Part shown: one piece after another, positions 27,274 through 36,983 of the stretch
Numbering within the stretch: the stretch's first letter is position 1
How the letters are laid out: the number at the start of each line of letters is the position of its first letter
Source of the DNA: Pseudoalteromonas luteoviolacea H33-S
GTDB lineage: Bacteria; Pseudomonadota; Gammaproteobacteria; Enterobacterales; Alteromonadaceae
Direction of reading: 5' to 3'
Assembly: GCF_001625695.1 (NCBI RefSeq)
Contig: NZ_AUXY01000061.1
Span: 1-64,000 of the forward strand
Length of the DNA: 64,000 nucleotides
Position numbers and translations under genes: made by a program
Notes under the pieces: generated by a model
Database searches by the model: none
The model's input: the letters and a program-made list of their open reading frames with translations, nothing else
Told to the model about the DNA's origin: nothing

Positions 27274-29001
27274 ATGAAATATTCACTTTTAGCCGCCAGC
27301 ATTGGTTTGTGCTTTTCAGGGCAGCTTTTTGCTGCAACATATCAATTGACTGAGTTACCATCGCATAGCTCTACAACAGACACTATCATTAATGATGCTA
27401 ATGAATCTGGAGAAGTTGTTGGTAGGTCTTCTGGTCTGTTTAATATTAAGATTGATACCAGTTATATTGATTTTAACGATGACAGTATTACAAGTTCATA
27501 CGATCAATTTAAAACAGCACGTGAGCGAATTGAAGACCCAATTAATTTTACATTAGACGACATAAAAAATAATAATGCGGCAGCGACTGATCCAGATGCG
27601 CATGAATTTATGCGTTCATATCTAAACACCCGCAGTGGTAATGGCGAATTTCAAAAAATTAACTCGGGTATTTCTGTCATATTTTCTGCGACTAGCGCCG
27701 ATGAAAAAGTATTATTTGATGAGCAAAGAGAGTATACGGGTAATGAGCTGTCTCGTTCTGTTACCACCTATATCAGCGGTATTGCCTCTGATGGGGCGAT
27801 GGTGGGATGGGGAACAGCGCCTTATTCTAAAAGAACTGACTTTGTAAAAGATGGAGAGTCAGATCCTACCGTATTTTTTGAGCGCGCATTTTCTTCTCGT
27901 GCCGTTTTCATTACCCCTGGTGGCGAACTAGTTGAGTTACCTCCAGCTTTTGTTGGCGAATATGGTGGATTCAGTACAGCGAACCATGTAGAAAAACTAG
28001 ATGACGGTACTTATTTAGTTGTCGGTCAAACTTCTACAGATGTTGCGATAGATGGCCAACAGCGCTTTGATGATATTTGTAACGGTGATAGTAAGCCGGT
28101 AAATGTGTGTGTATGGGAACTTCAAAATGGTTCAATTTACTACAACCGTCACGCGTATCAGTGGAAGTTAGACGCAAACTTTAACCTTATTGAAGGTGAG
28201 TCTAAGCTTTTGGGCTTGGGTATTGTTCGTGAAGAAGATGAAGAACGTGTTCACCTTGGCACGGCAATCGCTGTGAACCAAGCCGGTTACGCGGTTGGTC
28301 ATTCTCAGACTCGTAAAGACGACCGCTTTATCAGTCGCCAAAGAGCTGGGTATTATAAAGACGGCCAATTTGCGCAAATCATTGATCATGTAGAAGGTTA
28401 TGAGTCTAGTCGAGGCGTTGATATTAATAATAATAATATCGTGGTGGGCTATCGATTTGATGAGCTGAATTCGTTTGAGCAAGTAAAAGGCTATTACTAC
28501 GACATCAATAATAAGTCTTTCACTGAAATGACATCGTTCTTTAATAGCTCTGATTTGTACCCACGAGATATTAATGACGCGGGTATCATTGTAGGCCAGG
28601 CAGAGGTAACCAGTATTGGTGATACTCCGAGACGAGAAGCTTTTATCTATGATATTGCAACCTCTGAACTAAAAAATATAAATGACTTACTACCTTGTCC
28701 AAGTGACGATTTTAATTATCGTGTCGGTGATGCAGTTAAGATAACTGAAGATAATCGTATTTTTGCCGTGGCATCAAAGACGGTGAAGCGCAGAGACAAT
28801 TTGGGCAATGTAACTAAAGACAGCTCAGGCAATGATGAGTATGAATCAGTAGCAGTGCCAGTACTATTGACGCCAATCAGTGGTGAGCCTGAACAGTGCC
28901 CAGTTGAAGAGGCGGAGACTTATGAACGCAGCTCGGCTTCTTTTGGCATATTTGGTCTTTTAGCTTTACCATTACTAATGCTAAGAAGACGAAGAAAATA
29001 A
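27274..29001 (+). CDS. DUF3466 family exported protein with C-terminal sorting-like tail
   Basis: A 575-residue protein with a signal peptide (MKYSLLAASIGLCFSGQLFAA) and beta-rich repeats of the DUF3466 type, recognised by NDA/NEAGxVVGRS-like phrases such as INDANESGEVVGRS, VNQAGYAVGHSQT and INNNNIVVGYRF. The C terminus is SSASFGIFGLLALPLLMLRRRRK, that is a short small-residue motif, one hydrophobic segment and a basic end. This is the plan of GlyGly-CTERM/rhombosortase targets, though the double glycine is missing. The start is the ATG at 27274 (AAGGATTGAA upstream), not a start further upstream inside uup. Probably a surface or secreted protein of unknown function. Confidence 0.85.
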   Translation: MKYSLLAASIGLCFSGQLFAATYQLTELPSHSSTTDTIINDANESGEVVGRSSGLFNIKIDTSYIDFNDDSITSSYDQFKTARERIEDPINFTLDDIKNNNAAATDPDAHEFMRSYLNTRSGNGEFQKINSGISVIFSATSADEKVLFDEQREYTGNELSRSVTTYISGIASDGAMVGWGTAPYSKRTDFVKDGESDPTVFFERAFSSRAVFITPGGELVELPPAFVGEYGGFSTANHVEKLDDGTYLVVGQTSTDVAIDGQQRFDDICNGDSKPVNVCVWELQNGSIYYNRHAYQWKLDANFNLIEGESKLLGLGIVREEDEERVHLGTAIAVNQAGYAVGHSQTRKDDRFISRQRAGYYKDGQFAQIIDHVEGYESSRGVDINNNNIVVGYRFDELNSFEQVKGYYYDINNKSFTEMTSFFNSSDLYPRDINDAGIIVGQAEVTSIGDTPRREAFIYDIATSELKNINDLLPCPSDDFNYRVGDAVKITEDNRIFAVASKTVKRRDNLGNVTKDSSGNDEYESVAVPVLLTPISGEPEQCPVEEAETYERSSASFGIFGLLALPLLMLRRRRK

Positions 29002-29008
29002 GCATAAT

Positions 29009-29038
29009 AAAAAAGGGCCTTTAGGCCCTTTTTTATTA
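29009..29038. terminator. Bidirectional terminator between DUF3466 and DUF2062 genes
   Basis: AAAAAAGGGCCT pairs with AGGCCCTTTTTT around a two-base loop. A-runs and T-runs on both sides let it terminate both the plus-strand DUF3466 gene and the converging minus-strand DUF2062 gene. Confidence 0.93.
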
Positions 29039-29053
29039 TCGTTGAAAATGGTG

Positions 29054-29560
29054 TTATTGATTTCTTGCTTCCCAAGCTTTGTTCACGGAGCGTCGCCAAA
29101 GATAATCAATACCAAAAAAACCTATGATTGCAGCAATACATGCGCAAATTAATGAGCCAACGATAAAAGCTGGGCCTATTGTTGAGATACTTTGAGTTAA
29201 CCATTCCCATGTAGGTTCGAAGTGAAAGGGCTGGAGCTCTTGACCTAGGGCAAATACACCGACAAGATATGAGCAGTAAAATATGGGTGGCATTGTTAGA
29301 GGATTAGTTATCCATACCAGTGCGATAGATAAAGGTAAGTTTACTCGAAAAGGAATTGCGAGAGCTGCCGCGAGTACCATTTGAAAAGGGACAGGGATGA
29401 ACGCAAAAAAAAGTCCAACTGAAAATGCACCTCTTGCTGAGCGTCGGTTAAGATGCCACAGATTTGCATCATGCAATAAACTTCCAAAAATTCTTAACGA
29501 TTTTTGTTCTTTGATCTTATTGTGATCGGGTAAAAAGCGTTGGATCGTTTTTTTCGCCAT
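29054..29560 (-). CDS. DUF2062 family membrane protein
   Basis: A 168-residue inner-membrane protein of the DUF2062 family. The conserved core ARGAFSVGLFFAFIPVPFQMVLA and the NPLTMPPIFYCSYLVG region are clear. About three hydrophobic segments are present (near 50-72, 82-108 and 131-155), with a basic N-terminal tail. The start is the ATG at 29560 (MAKKTIQRFLPD); a TTG 9 bases upstream is possible but unnecessary. Its 5' end overlaps the 5' end of the divergent comEC gene by about 20 bases, so the two promoters must lie inside each other's coding sequence. The function is unknown. Confidence 0.85.
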   Translation of the reverse strand: MAKKTIQRFLPDHNKIKEQKSLRIFGSLLHDANLWHLNRRSARGAFSVGLFFAFIPVPFQMVLAAALAIPFRVNLPLSIALVWITNPLTMPPIFYCSYLVGVFALGQELQPFHFEPTWEWLTQSISTIGPAFIVGSLICACIAAIIGFFGIDYLWRRSVNKAWEARNQ

Positions 29561-31804
29561 ATAGAGCAACCATCTACTTCAGTTTTGATTTGCTGCGGCA
29601 TCATTTTCGGGTGTGCAATATCCGTGTTTTTCATGGATACATGGCAATTACCCGTCAGTTTTGCCTTGCTCGTTTTTGTTAGTAGCTATTTTAAGCTTTT
29701 TTCGAACGTTTTGGCAGGTTTTATTTTAGGTATTTTTGTTACAAACTTGAATTACTATATGTTCTATCAGATTTCATGGCAGAATTTAGTCATTGAAAAA
29801 CCAGTTAAAATTGTTGCAACAGTGTCTCAATTTATCAAATCTGGTGAGCGCCCATATATCCAAGTAAAGATTGAATCCATTGATACCTTTCAAGTAAGTG
29901 TATGGCAAACGGTAAACGCAAATTTGTCTGTTGGTAAGCATAGTATGCCATTGCGAGAAGGGGACAAAATAGCAGGGATTGCAAAGTTAAAAGCATTTCG
30001 TTCAAGAAAAAACTTCCATACGTTTGATAGCGAGCTATTTGCTTTTCAAAATCATATTTATTTTAAAGGTAAGGTAGAGATTGAACGACATGATAGAAAA
30101 GAGCGAGCTTGGCAAACTAGCTACAGGCACTATATTTCAAGTGTTTTTCAAAAATATGAGCTGAGTTGGCTATATTACACATTGCTGACTGGTGATAAAA
30201 CCAAAACCCCCAAAATAGATAAAGAACACTTTCGTATGCTGGGCTTGAGTCATTTACTCGCCATTTCTGGACTGCATATAGCAATTTTCTTTTCATTAAG
30301 CTTTATACTTTTAAAAGTTCTATTAATACCAGTGCAAAGCTTCCTAAAACAAGATGCTAATATCCACACCTTTGGGGTTTTATGTGCGCTTATAAGTGCC
30401 GGACTGTATGTTACGGTGAGTGGCATGCAAATATCAGCACAGCGCGCTTGGTTAATGGCATTGATAGGCGTGGTTTGTTACTTATTAGGAACTCGTATTA
30501 GTTTTTTTCGGCTTATTTTGTACGCGCTCACAGTTATTATCTTAGCTTCTCCATTTTCATTATTAAACATGGGATTGTATTTTTCATTTGTGGCTGTGAG
30601 TTGCATCCTTTGGTTTGTTTCAAAACAAAATAGGGCGGCTGGAGAGCCTTTGAAGTGGCTCGATAAATTAGTCTGGCTAATAAAGGTACAGCTACTTATA
30701 TTTGTGTTCTTATTCCCACTGACAATATTTGCGTTTCAAGGCGTTAGTATTAGTGGTTTAGCATTAAACATTGTGGTGATCCCATTGCTGTCTTGTGTGA
30801 TTTTTCCGGCAATTTTATTGCAGTCTGCAATTTTTCACGTATTTGATGTGAGTGCTATTTCATTGTTGGATACTTGGCTCTTTGAGGCTTACAGGTGGTT
30901 GTTGAATTTAAATTTTCACTGGCTAGATATTGCGCCAATCACCGTTCGCCAATTGTTCGCAATTATGCTCATTATTGTGTTGTTGTCTAATCCGTTAACG
31001 CGTTTTTATTCATTAATTCCAATAATTGCAACTTCGCTTCATTGGTGGCTGAGCCCTAAACCACATTGGCAAATCAATATTTTTGACGTCGGACATGGCA
31101 GCGCAGTGTTGGTTGAGCACAACGGTAAAGGCTTTTTGTATGATTTGGGGGCTAGTTACTTTGGCACGTATTCTATGTTCAAACATGTTGTGGTGCCTTA
31201 TATCAAAGCGAATAATATTGAGCTCATATATACCATTGTGAGTCATGATGATGGCGACCATGCTGGAGGGTTAAAAGATTTAAATTTTCTTGGTTATAGG
31301 GACACGCTACGTGCTTTTCATAGAGAGGAATATTCGCAGCCTTGTTTACTAAAAGCGATTGAGTTAGGCAGTTTGACTATTCAGTCGATTTGGCCTGGGC
31401 AGCTACAGGGCAATGATAATAACAGCTCATGCGTTGTTATGGTGAGCGATGGCGAATTTAAACTTTTGCTCCCAGGTGATATTGAAACGGACATTGAATC
31501 GCAAATAGTTGCTCAATATGAAGCGCATCTAAACGCCTCATTTCTACTTGCTCCACACCATGGCAGTCGCACATCTTCCAGTGCCCAATTTATTGAGCAA
31601 GTAGACGCAGAATTAGCCATATTTTCTCGCAGCTATAATACGCCTTGGCGTCTGCCTCATTCAGATGTTGTAAGGCGTTATCACCATTTTGGATATAAAA
31701 CATACGACACGGCATTAGATGGCCAAGTTCAGATCCGTATTTTTAAACAGCACTTTGAAGTTTACACCGCTAGAAACGCGAAAAATCTATGGTTTTTAAG
31801 ATAA
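29540..31804 (+). CDS. comEC: ComEC/Rec2 family DNA internalisation protein
   Basis: A 754-residue inner-membrane protein that carries single-stranded DNA into the cytoplasm during natural transformation. Order of parts: N-terminal hydrophobic segments and DUF4131-like domain (about 1-160), the polytopic Competence domain (about 205-480) with LGLSHLLAISGLHIAIF, and a C-terminal metallo-beta-lactamase domain (about 505-740) with FDVGHGSAVLVE, SHDDGDHAGG and LLAPHHGSRTSSS. The start is uncertain: TTG at 29540 overlaps the divergent DUF2062 gene, while TTG at 29585 would avoid most of it. The family length fits either. It precedes msbA with a 63-base gap, as in E. coli (ycaI-msbA-lpxK). Confidence 0.93.
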   Translation: MDRFFRHIEQPSTSVLICCGIIFGCAISVFFMDTWQLPVSFALLVFVSSYFKLFSNVLAGFILGIFVTNLNYYMFYQISWQNLVIEKPVKIVATVSQFIKSGERPYIQVKIESIDTFQVSVWQTVNANLSVGKHSMPLREGDKIAGIAKLKAFRSRKNFHTFDSELFAFQNHIYFKGKVEIERHDRKERAWQTSYRHYISSVFQKYELSWLYYTLLTGDKTKTPKIDKEHFRMLGLSHLLAISGLHIAIFFSLSFILLKVLLIPVQSFLKQDANIHTFGVLCALISAGLYVTVSGMQISAQRAWLMALIGVVCYLLGTRISFFRLILYALTVIILASPFSLLNMGLYFSFVAVSCILWFVSKQNRAAGEPLKWLDKLVWLIKVQLLIFVFLFPLTIFAFQGVSISGLALNIVVIPLLSCVIFPAILLQSAIFHVFDVSAISLLDTWLFEAYRWLLNLNFHWLDIAPITVRQLFAIMLIIVLLSNPLTRFYSLIPIIATSLHWWLSPKPHWQINIFDVGHGSAVLVEHNGKGFLYDLGASYFGTYSMFKHVVVPYIKANNIELIYTIVSHDDGDHAGGLKDLNFLGYRDTLRAFHREEYSQPCLLKAIELGSLTIQSIWPGQLQGNDNNSSCVVMVSDGEFKLLLPGDIETDIESQIVAQYEAHLNASFLLAPHHGSRTSSSAQFIEQVDAELAIFSRSYNTPWRLPHSDVVRRYHHFGYKTYDTALDGQVQIRIFKQHFEVYTARNAKNLWFLR

Positions 31805-31867
31805 TGCATTCAGTTTTTGCTTGATGGGAGATACAATAAGGGGGTTTTGAAGTTTTAGAGTAACACT

Positions 31868-33604
31868 ATGCAACAGTCTGGAAAGCAAATATATAAAAGG
31901 CTTTTGACTTACACCTATGAATTTAAAGCAGCGTCGTTGTTTGCGATAATTGGCATGCTAGGTTATGCCGCTATGGATGCGCTGTTTATTCAGTTAATGA
32001 AACCATTTATGGACGATGGTCTCACGCAAGGTAATCAAGAAGTACTCGCAATGGCTCCTATTGTGGTCATTTTATTGGTCTTAGGGCGCGGTATCTTTAA
32101 TTATATGTCTTCATATTGTTTAAGTTATGTAGGCTCTCAAGTCGTAAGAAAGCTAAGACAACAACTGTATGAGCATATGTTATTTATGCCTGTTTCTTTT
32201 CACGACAAGCACTCTAATGGTGAACTGGTCTCAAAAATCACATTCGATACAGAGCAGGTTCAGCAGGCGGTTACACGTGCACTTCAAGTTGCTATCCGCG
32301 AAGGGGCATTTGTAGTCTTTTTATTATGGGGCATGTTCGCAATTAGCTGGAAGTTATCACTTTTATTTCTAATTATTGTGCCATTTGTCGCCATTGTGGT
32401 CAGTATAGTTTCTAAACGTTTCAGAAAGATTTCAAAAAATATACAAGATGCTATGGGCGCAGTGACTAGAGGCTCGGAGCAAATGCTGTCTGGTCACAAA
32501 GAAATCCATGGATTCGGCGGTCAGGAAAAAGAAATTACACATTTTGCGAAAGTGAATAATCATAACCGTCAGCAGCGGGTTAAAATGGATGCGACAAGGG
32601 CGCTCAGTGTTTCAGTCATTCAACTGATTGCGGCCAGTGCCATGGCTGTTGTTTTGGCGATTATCGCAATGCCAGATGTGCATGAGTCTTTAACACCAGG
32701 TGTTGTTGCGTCTTTGATTACGGCTATGGTTATGATGCTTCGTCCTTTGAAGCAGCTTGCAAACGTAAACAGTGATTTTCAAAGGGGCATTGCTGCTGCG
32801 AAAAGTATCTTTGATGTACTCGATGAAGAAAAAGAAAAGGATACTGGCACGCACTCTGTTGATAGTGTTACGGGCGCAATTTCCGTAAAGGGTGTAACTT
32901 TCACCTATCCTACAAAAGATGAACCAGTCATCAAAGACCTTTCGATTGAGATCCCTGCGGGCAAGAGTATCGCATTAGTGGGCCGCAGTGGCTCTGGTAA
33001 GTCGACATTGTCTAGTTTATTACCGAGATTTTATGAATTGGATAGCGGTGCTATTACATTAGATGGTGTAGATTTAAGTGAATACACTTTAGCCAGCCTT
33101 AGAAATCAATTTGCGCTTGTTTCTCAGCATGTCACTTTGTTCAATGACACGATTGCAAATAACATTATGTACGGTTTGGATGAAAAGCTCAGTGAAGCGG
33201 AATTAATTGACGTTGCTAAGAAAGCCCATGTTTGGGAATTTGTTAAAGATTTACCTGAAGGTTTAAACACTGAAGTCGGTGAGAATGGTGTCATGCTTTC
33301 TGGCGGTCAAAGGCAGCGTATAGCGATAGCACGTGCGATTGTGAAAGATGCGCCTGTATTAATATTAGACGAGGCTACTTCGGCATTAGACACAGAGTCT
33401 GAGCGATTGATCCAAGAGGAGCTTGATAAGCTGATGGTTAATAAGACCTCGATAGTCATTGCACACCGCCTATCAACGATAGAAAAGTCTGATCAAATTT
33501 ATGTACTCGATAAAGGTCGAGTGCTTGAACAAGGGAAACACGACGAGTTGCTAGCCAACGATGGAGCGTACTCTGCACTTTGCAAGATGCAATATGGTGA
33601 ATAA
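31868..33604 (+). CDS. msbA: Lipid A export ATP-binding/permease MsbA
   Basis: A 578-residue half-size ABC exporter that flips core-lipid A across the inner membrane. The N-terminal membrane domain has six helices (about 20-310), and the nucleotide-binding domain has Walker A GRSGSGKST, the signature LSGGQRQR, Walker B VLILDEATSALD and the H-loop IVIAHRLST. The length matches E. coli MsbA (582). It starts a run msbA-lpxK-ycaR-kdsB with very short gaps or overlaps, all serving lipopolysaccharide biogenesis. lpxK begins 3 bases after its stop. Confidence 0.97.
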   Translation: MQQSGKQIYKRLLTYTYEFKAASLFAIIGMLGYAAMDALFIQLMKPFMDDGLTQGNQEVLAMAPIVVILLVLGRGIFNYMSSYCLSYVGSQVVRKLRQQLYEHMLFMPVSFHDKHSNGELVSKITFDTEQVQQAVTRALQVAIREGAFVVFLLWGMFAISWKLSLLFLIIVPFVAIVVSIVSKRFRKISKNIQDAMGAVTRGSEQMLSGHKEIHGFGGQEKEITHFAKVNNHNRQQRVKMDATRALSVSVIQLIAASAMAVVLAIIAMPDVHESLTPGVVASLITAMVMMLRPLKQLANVNSDFQRGIAAAKSIFDVLDEEKEKDTGTHSVDSVTGAISVKGVTFTYPTKDEPVIKDLSIEIPAGKSIALVGRSGSGKSTLSSLLPRFYELDSGAITLDGVDLSEYTLASLRNQFALVSQHVTLFNDTIANNIMYGLDEKLSEAELIDVAKKAHVWEFVKDLPEGLNTEVGENGVMLSGGQRQRIAIARAIVKDAPVLILDEATSALDTESERLIQEELDKLMVNKTSIVIAHRLSTIEKSDQIYVLDKGRVLEQGKHDELLANDGAYSALCKMQYGE

Positions 33605-33606
33605 CA

Positions 33607-34590
33607 ATGAACAAAGTGGAACAAAGTTGGTATAAACCAATTAGTCTTATCAATATTGTTTTATTGCCACTAAGCGGACTTTTTTGGTTAGTAAGCTCAA
33701 TAAGAAGGTTGATGTTTCGTATTGGCATAAAGTCATCATACAAGGCATCTGTGCCAGTTATGATTGTAGGTAACATTGGTATTGGCGGTAACGGTAAAAC
33801 ACCATTTGTACTGTGGCTTGTGCCTTATTTACAATCACTTGGTTTGAAAGTCGCCGTGATCAGTCGTGGATATGGTGCCAAGCCGCCACACACACCATAC
33901 AAAGTAAGTGATGACAGTACCGCAGAGTTGGCGGGAGATGAGCCGTTATTAATTTATAAACGATTAGGCTGTGATGTGGTTATCGGTGGTGACCGAAAAG
34001 CAAGTATCGAACATTTAATCGCGCACAATGAACCTGACATCATTGTCAGTGATGATGGGCTTCAACATTATCAGCTTGATAGAGATATTGAGATTTGCAT
34101 CGTTGACAACGAGCGTCGTTTTGGCAATGGGTTACTTTTACCTGCTGGGCCACTGAGAGAAACGCCCAAGCGCTTAAAATCAGTTGACCTTACCGTGTTT
34201 AATGGTTCCATCAAAGAGGACGGTTATTCACTTAATACAACAGGTATTTACAGTGTGAAAACGGGGGCACGGGTTACACAATTTGAGCCGAAAGGTATCG
34301 CCGTAAGTGCGATTGGTAACCCATCTCGCTTTGAGAAGTCGCTCAGTGCAAATGGGGTGACAATCACACAAAGTAAACACTTTGCAGATCATCATATGTT
34401 TACCGAAGAAGATTTTGAGATCTACAACAAAAGCAACATATTTATGACAGAAAAAGACGCAGTAAAATGCCAGTCTTATGCGAAAGACAATTGGTATTTT
34501 TTACGCGTAGATGCTGTTCCGTCAGAAGGGCTTGTTAACAAGCTTCACAACTTATTAGATAGAAAGGGGATTATTACCCATGGCGTTTGA
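33607..34590 (+). CDS. lpxK: Tetraacyldisaccharide 4'-kinase LpxK
   Basis: A 327-residue membrane-associated kinase that phosphorylates the 4' position of the lipid A disaccharide, giving lipid IVA. An N-terminal hydrophobic segment (about 11-30) anchors it to the inner membrane. The P-loop [11 protein letters not shown] is at residues 55-65, and ISRGYGAK and [19 protein letters not shown] are family motifs. The length is that of E. coli LpxK (328). It sits directly after msbA and overlaps the ycaR-like gene by 11 bases. Confidence 0.97.
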   Translation: MNKVEQSWYKPISLINIVLLPLSGLFWLVSSIRRLMFRIGIKSSYKASVPVMIVGNIGIGGNGKTPFVLWLVPYLQSLGLKVAVISRGYGAKPPHTPYKVSDDSTAELAGDEPLLIYKRLGCDVVIGGDRKASIEHLIAHNEPDIIVSDDGLQHYQLDRDIEICIVDNERRFGNGLLLPAGPLRETPKRLKSVDLTVFNGSIKEDGYSLNTTGIYSVKTGARVTQFEPKGIAVSAIGNPSRFEKSLSANGVTITQSKHFADHHMFTEEDFEIYNKSNIFMTEKDAVKCQSYAKDNWYFLRVDAVPSEGLVNKLHNLLDRKGIITHGV

Positions 34591-34777
34591 TACTAAATTA
34601 CTTGAAATTATTGCGTGCCCAGTATGCAAAGGCAAATTAGCATATGATAAAGATAACAAAGAGCTTATCAGCACAGCAGCAAAGCTTGCCTATCCAGTAA
34701 GAGATGATATTCCTGTTTTGTTAGAAAATGAGGCAAGAGAATTATCTCTTGAAGAGGTAGAAAAGTGGAATTCATAG
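34580..34777 (+). CDS. ycaR: Trm112/YcaR family small protein
   Basis: A 65-residue protein of the Trm112/YcaR family with the single CPVCKGKL motif near residues 13-20, followed by a region ending in [18 protein letters not shown], which is conserved in the family. It overlaps lpxK by 11 bases and kdsB by 13, the same arrangement as in E. coli. Trm112 in eukaryotes activates methyltransferases. The bacterial role is not established, and in this operon it may assist a lipopolysaccharide enzyme. Confidence 0.92.
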   Translation: MAFDTKLLEIIACPVCKGKLAYDKDNKELISTAAKLAYPVRDDIPVLLENEARELSLEEVEKWNS

Positions 34778-35520
34778 TTGTCATACCTGCAAGGTATGCA
34801 TCAACACGCTTGCCAGGTAAGCCACTGGTGAATATCTGCGGTAAATCAATGATCCAAAGAGTCTTTGAACAAGCGCAAAAATCAGGTGCAAAAGCAGTTT
34901 ATATCGCGACGGATCACCAGCTGGTTTTTGATGAAGCAAAGTGTTTTACTGATAACGTATTGATGACCCGTGAAGATCACCAGTCTGGTACTGAACGCTT
35001 AGCTGAGGTTGTTGAGTTACTCAACTTGGATGACGATACATTAATAGTGAATGTGCAGGGGGATGAGCCTCTGCTTGAGCCAGAAAATATCTCTCAAGTA
35101 GCAGAGTTACTGTTTAACTCTTCTGCACCTATGGCAACATTGAGCGTTGACATTGAAGATGTGGAAGAAGTGCTTAATCCGAATGCTGTAAAAGTAGTTA
35201 GCGATATTAAGAATAATGCGCTGTATTTTTCTCGCTCACCGATCCCGTTTCAGCGTGACAGCATGATGTCTATGGATAAAGATAGCATTCCACTTGCACA
35301 CTTTAAGCGTCATGTGGGGATTTATGCTTATCGCGCTGGGTTTATAAAAACCTATCTGGATTTGAGTGTGTCGCCGCTGGAAGTGCAAGAGTCTTTAGAG
35401 CAACTTCGAGTACTCTATCATGGCCACTCAATCAAAGTGACCAAAGCGTGTAAACCTGTACATGCAGGCGTTGACACACCTGAAGACTTGAATCGAGTGA
35501 TTGAGTTTTTAAATGGCTGA
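34765..35520 (+). CDS. kdsB: 3-deoxy-manno-octulosonate cytidylyltransferase KdsB
   Basis: A 251-residue cytoplasmic enzyme that activates Kdo with CTP to CMP-Kdo for transfer to lipid A. The nucleotide-binding motif [17 protein letters not shown] lies at the N terminus, and [12 protein letters not shown] and [12 protein letters not shown] are family hallmarks. The length is close to E. coli KdsB (248). It overlaps ycaR by 13 bases and the following pseudouridine synthase gene by 8. Confidence 0.98.
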   Translation: MEFIVVIPARYASTRLPGKPLVNICGKSMIQRVFEQAQKSGAKAVYIATDHQLVFDEAKCFTDNVLMTREDHQSGTERLAEVVELLNLDDDTLIVNVQGDEPLLEPENISQVAELLFNSSAPMATLSVDIEDVEEVLNPNAVKVVSDIKNNALYFSRSPIPFQRDSMMSMDKDSIPLAHFKRHVGIYAYRAGFIKTYLDLSVSPLEVQESLEQLRVLYHGHSIKVTKACKPVHAGVDTPEDLNRVIEFLNG

Positions 35521-36178
35521 TATCAAAGTCATTGCGCAGCATGAAGATTTTGTTGTTGCTTACAAGCCGTGTGGCTTGAGTTTTCATAGCGAAGAGCAAA
35601 CAGGGTTTGTCGCTTTGCTGGAGCAACAGTTGGAGATAAGTTTATTTCCAGTGCACAGATTAGATAAGGTCACATCTGGCTTATTGGTGTTGGCAAAATC
35701 TAGTCAAGCTGCAGCTAAACTGACAGAGCTGTTCACAAGTCGCGAGGTAGATAAATATTATCTCGCGCTGATTTCAGATAAGCCAAAGAAAAAACAAGGG
35801 TGGATAAAAGGCGATATGGCCAAGTCTCGGCGTGGCACATATAAACTTTTAAAAAGCCAAGAAAACCCAGCGATAACTCGATTTTATTCTACCAGCATTG
35901 AGCCTGGTCTACGAGCTTGTTTACTGAAGCCGTACAGTGGCAAGACTCATCAATTACGAGTTGCCTTGAAAAGCCTGTCGGCACCCATTTTAGGTGATGA
36001 TAGCTACGGAGGTAAACAGTCAGATAGAGTGTATTTACACGCTTACTATCTCTCGTTTAATTGGAATGATGAGCGTGTGGCTTTTAGTATCGAGCCTGAA
36101 GAAGGCAGTAAATTCATGCAATTAATTGAGCATGAGGTATTTTTATCATGGCGTCAGCCTGAGCAGTTAGAGTGGTAA
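35513..36178 (+). CDS. RluA-family RNA pseudouridine synthase
   Basis: A 221-residue pseudouridine synthase of the RluA family, without an S4 domain. The catalytic aspartate D51 is in PVHRLDKVTSGLLVLAK, and KPYSGKTHQLRVALKSL is the second conserved motif. The short length and sequence match the marine gammaproteobacterial subgroup whose RNA target has not been defined (TIGR01621-like). It overlaps the kdsB stop by 8 bases, and tcdA begins 1 base after its stop, so it links the lipopolysaccharide genes to a tRNA modification gene. Confidence 0.9.
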   Translation: MADIKVIAQHEDFVVAYKPCGLSFHSEEQTGFVALLEQQLEISLFPVHRLDKVTSGLLVLAKSSQAAAKLTELFTSREVDKYYLALISDKPKKKQGWIKGDMAKSRRGTYKLLKSQENPAITRFYSTSIEPGLRACLLKPYSGKTHQLRVALKSLSAPILGDDSYGGKQSDRVYLHAYYLSFNWNDERVAFSIEPEEGSKFMQLIEHEVFLSWRQPEQLEW

Positions 36179-36179
36179 T

Positions 36180-36977
36180 ATGACAGATCAAGATACATCA
36201 CTTCGATTTGGTGGCATAGGTAGATTGTATGGCGAGCAACAATTAGCGTGGTTAAGCGACGCGCATTTTTGCGTTATAGGTATCGGTGGTGTGGGCAGTT
36301 GGGCTGCTGAAGCATTAGCAAGAACTGGTATCGGACATATTACGCTGATCGATCTTGACGATATTTGTGTGACGAATATCAACCGTCAATTACACGCAGT
36401 GACGCAAACAGTGGGTGAAATTAAAGCTGAGGCAATGAAGTCTCGTCTTGAAAGCATCAATCCAAATTGTCAGGTCACGGTAATAGACGACTTTATCACG
36501 CAAGAAAATATCAAAGAGTATATTCAAGGCTTTGATTATGTGATTGACTGCATTGATGCTGTTAAAGAGAAAGCCGCATTGATAGCGCATTGTAAGCGTA
36601 ACAAAATCCCTGTCATCACAACTGGCGGGGCAGGCGGTCAAACGGACCCAAGTCAGATTAGTTTTGGGGATGTTGCTAAAACAACTCATGACCCGCTACT
36701 TGCAAAAGTACGATATTTACTGCGCAAGCAATATAACTTTACCACTAATCCGAAGCGCAAATTTGCCGTGGATTGCGTGTATTCTACAGAACAACTTGTA
36801 TACCCAACAGAGGGTGGCGAAGTTTGCAAAGCGAAACAACAAGCTGATGGCAGTAAAAATATGGATTGCGCGACAGGCTTTGGCTCAGCAACCATGGTGA
36901 CTGGCAGTTTTGGCTTTTTTGCTGCAGCAAAATCTATTCGAAAGTACTTAGATAAAAAAGCACGAGCAAGTGAGTAG
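36180..36977 (+). CDS. tcdA: tRNA threonylcarbamoyladenosine dehydratase TcdA (CsdL)
   Basis: A 265-residue E1-like ATP-dependent enzyme that cyclises t6A to ct6A at position 37 of ANN-decoding tRNAs. The nucleotide-binding glycine motif IGIGGVGSWAAEALARTGIG and DLDDICVTNINRQ are clear, and the family phrase KRKFAVDCVYSTEQ follows. It works with the CsdA-CsdE sulfur-transfer pair. These are encoded head to tail against it on the other strand (36984-38607), so the gene set is together but converging here. Confidence 0.95.
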   Translation: MTDQDTSLRFGGIGRLYGEQQLAWLSDAHFCVIGIGGVGSWAAEALARTGIGHITLIDLDDICVTNINRQLHAVTQTVGEIKAEAMKSRLESINPNCQVTVIDDFITQENIKEYIQGFDYVIDCIDAVKEKAALIAHCKRNKIPVITTGGAGGQTDPSQISFGDVAKTTHDPLLAKVRYLLRKQYNFTTNPKRKFAVDCVYSTEQLVYPTEGGEVCKAKQQADGSKNMDCATGFGSATMVTGSFGFFAAAKSIRKYLDKKARASE

Positions 36978-36983
36978 CTCCAA

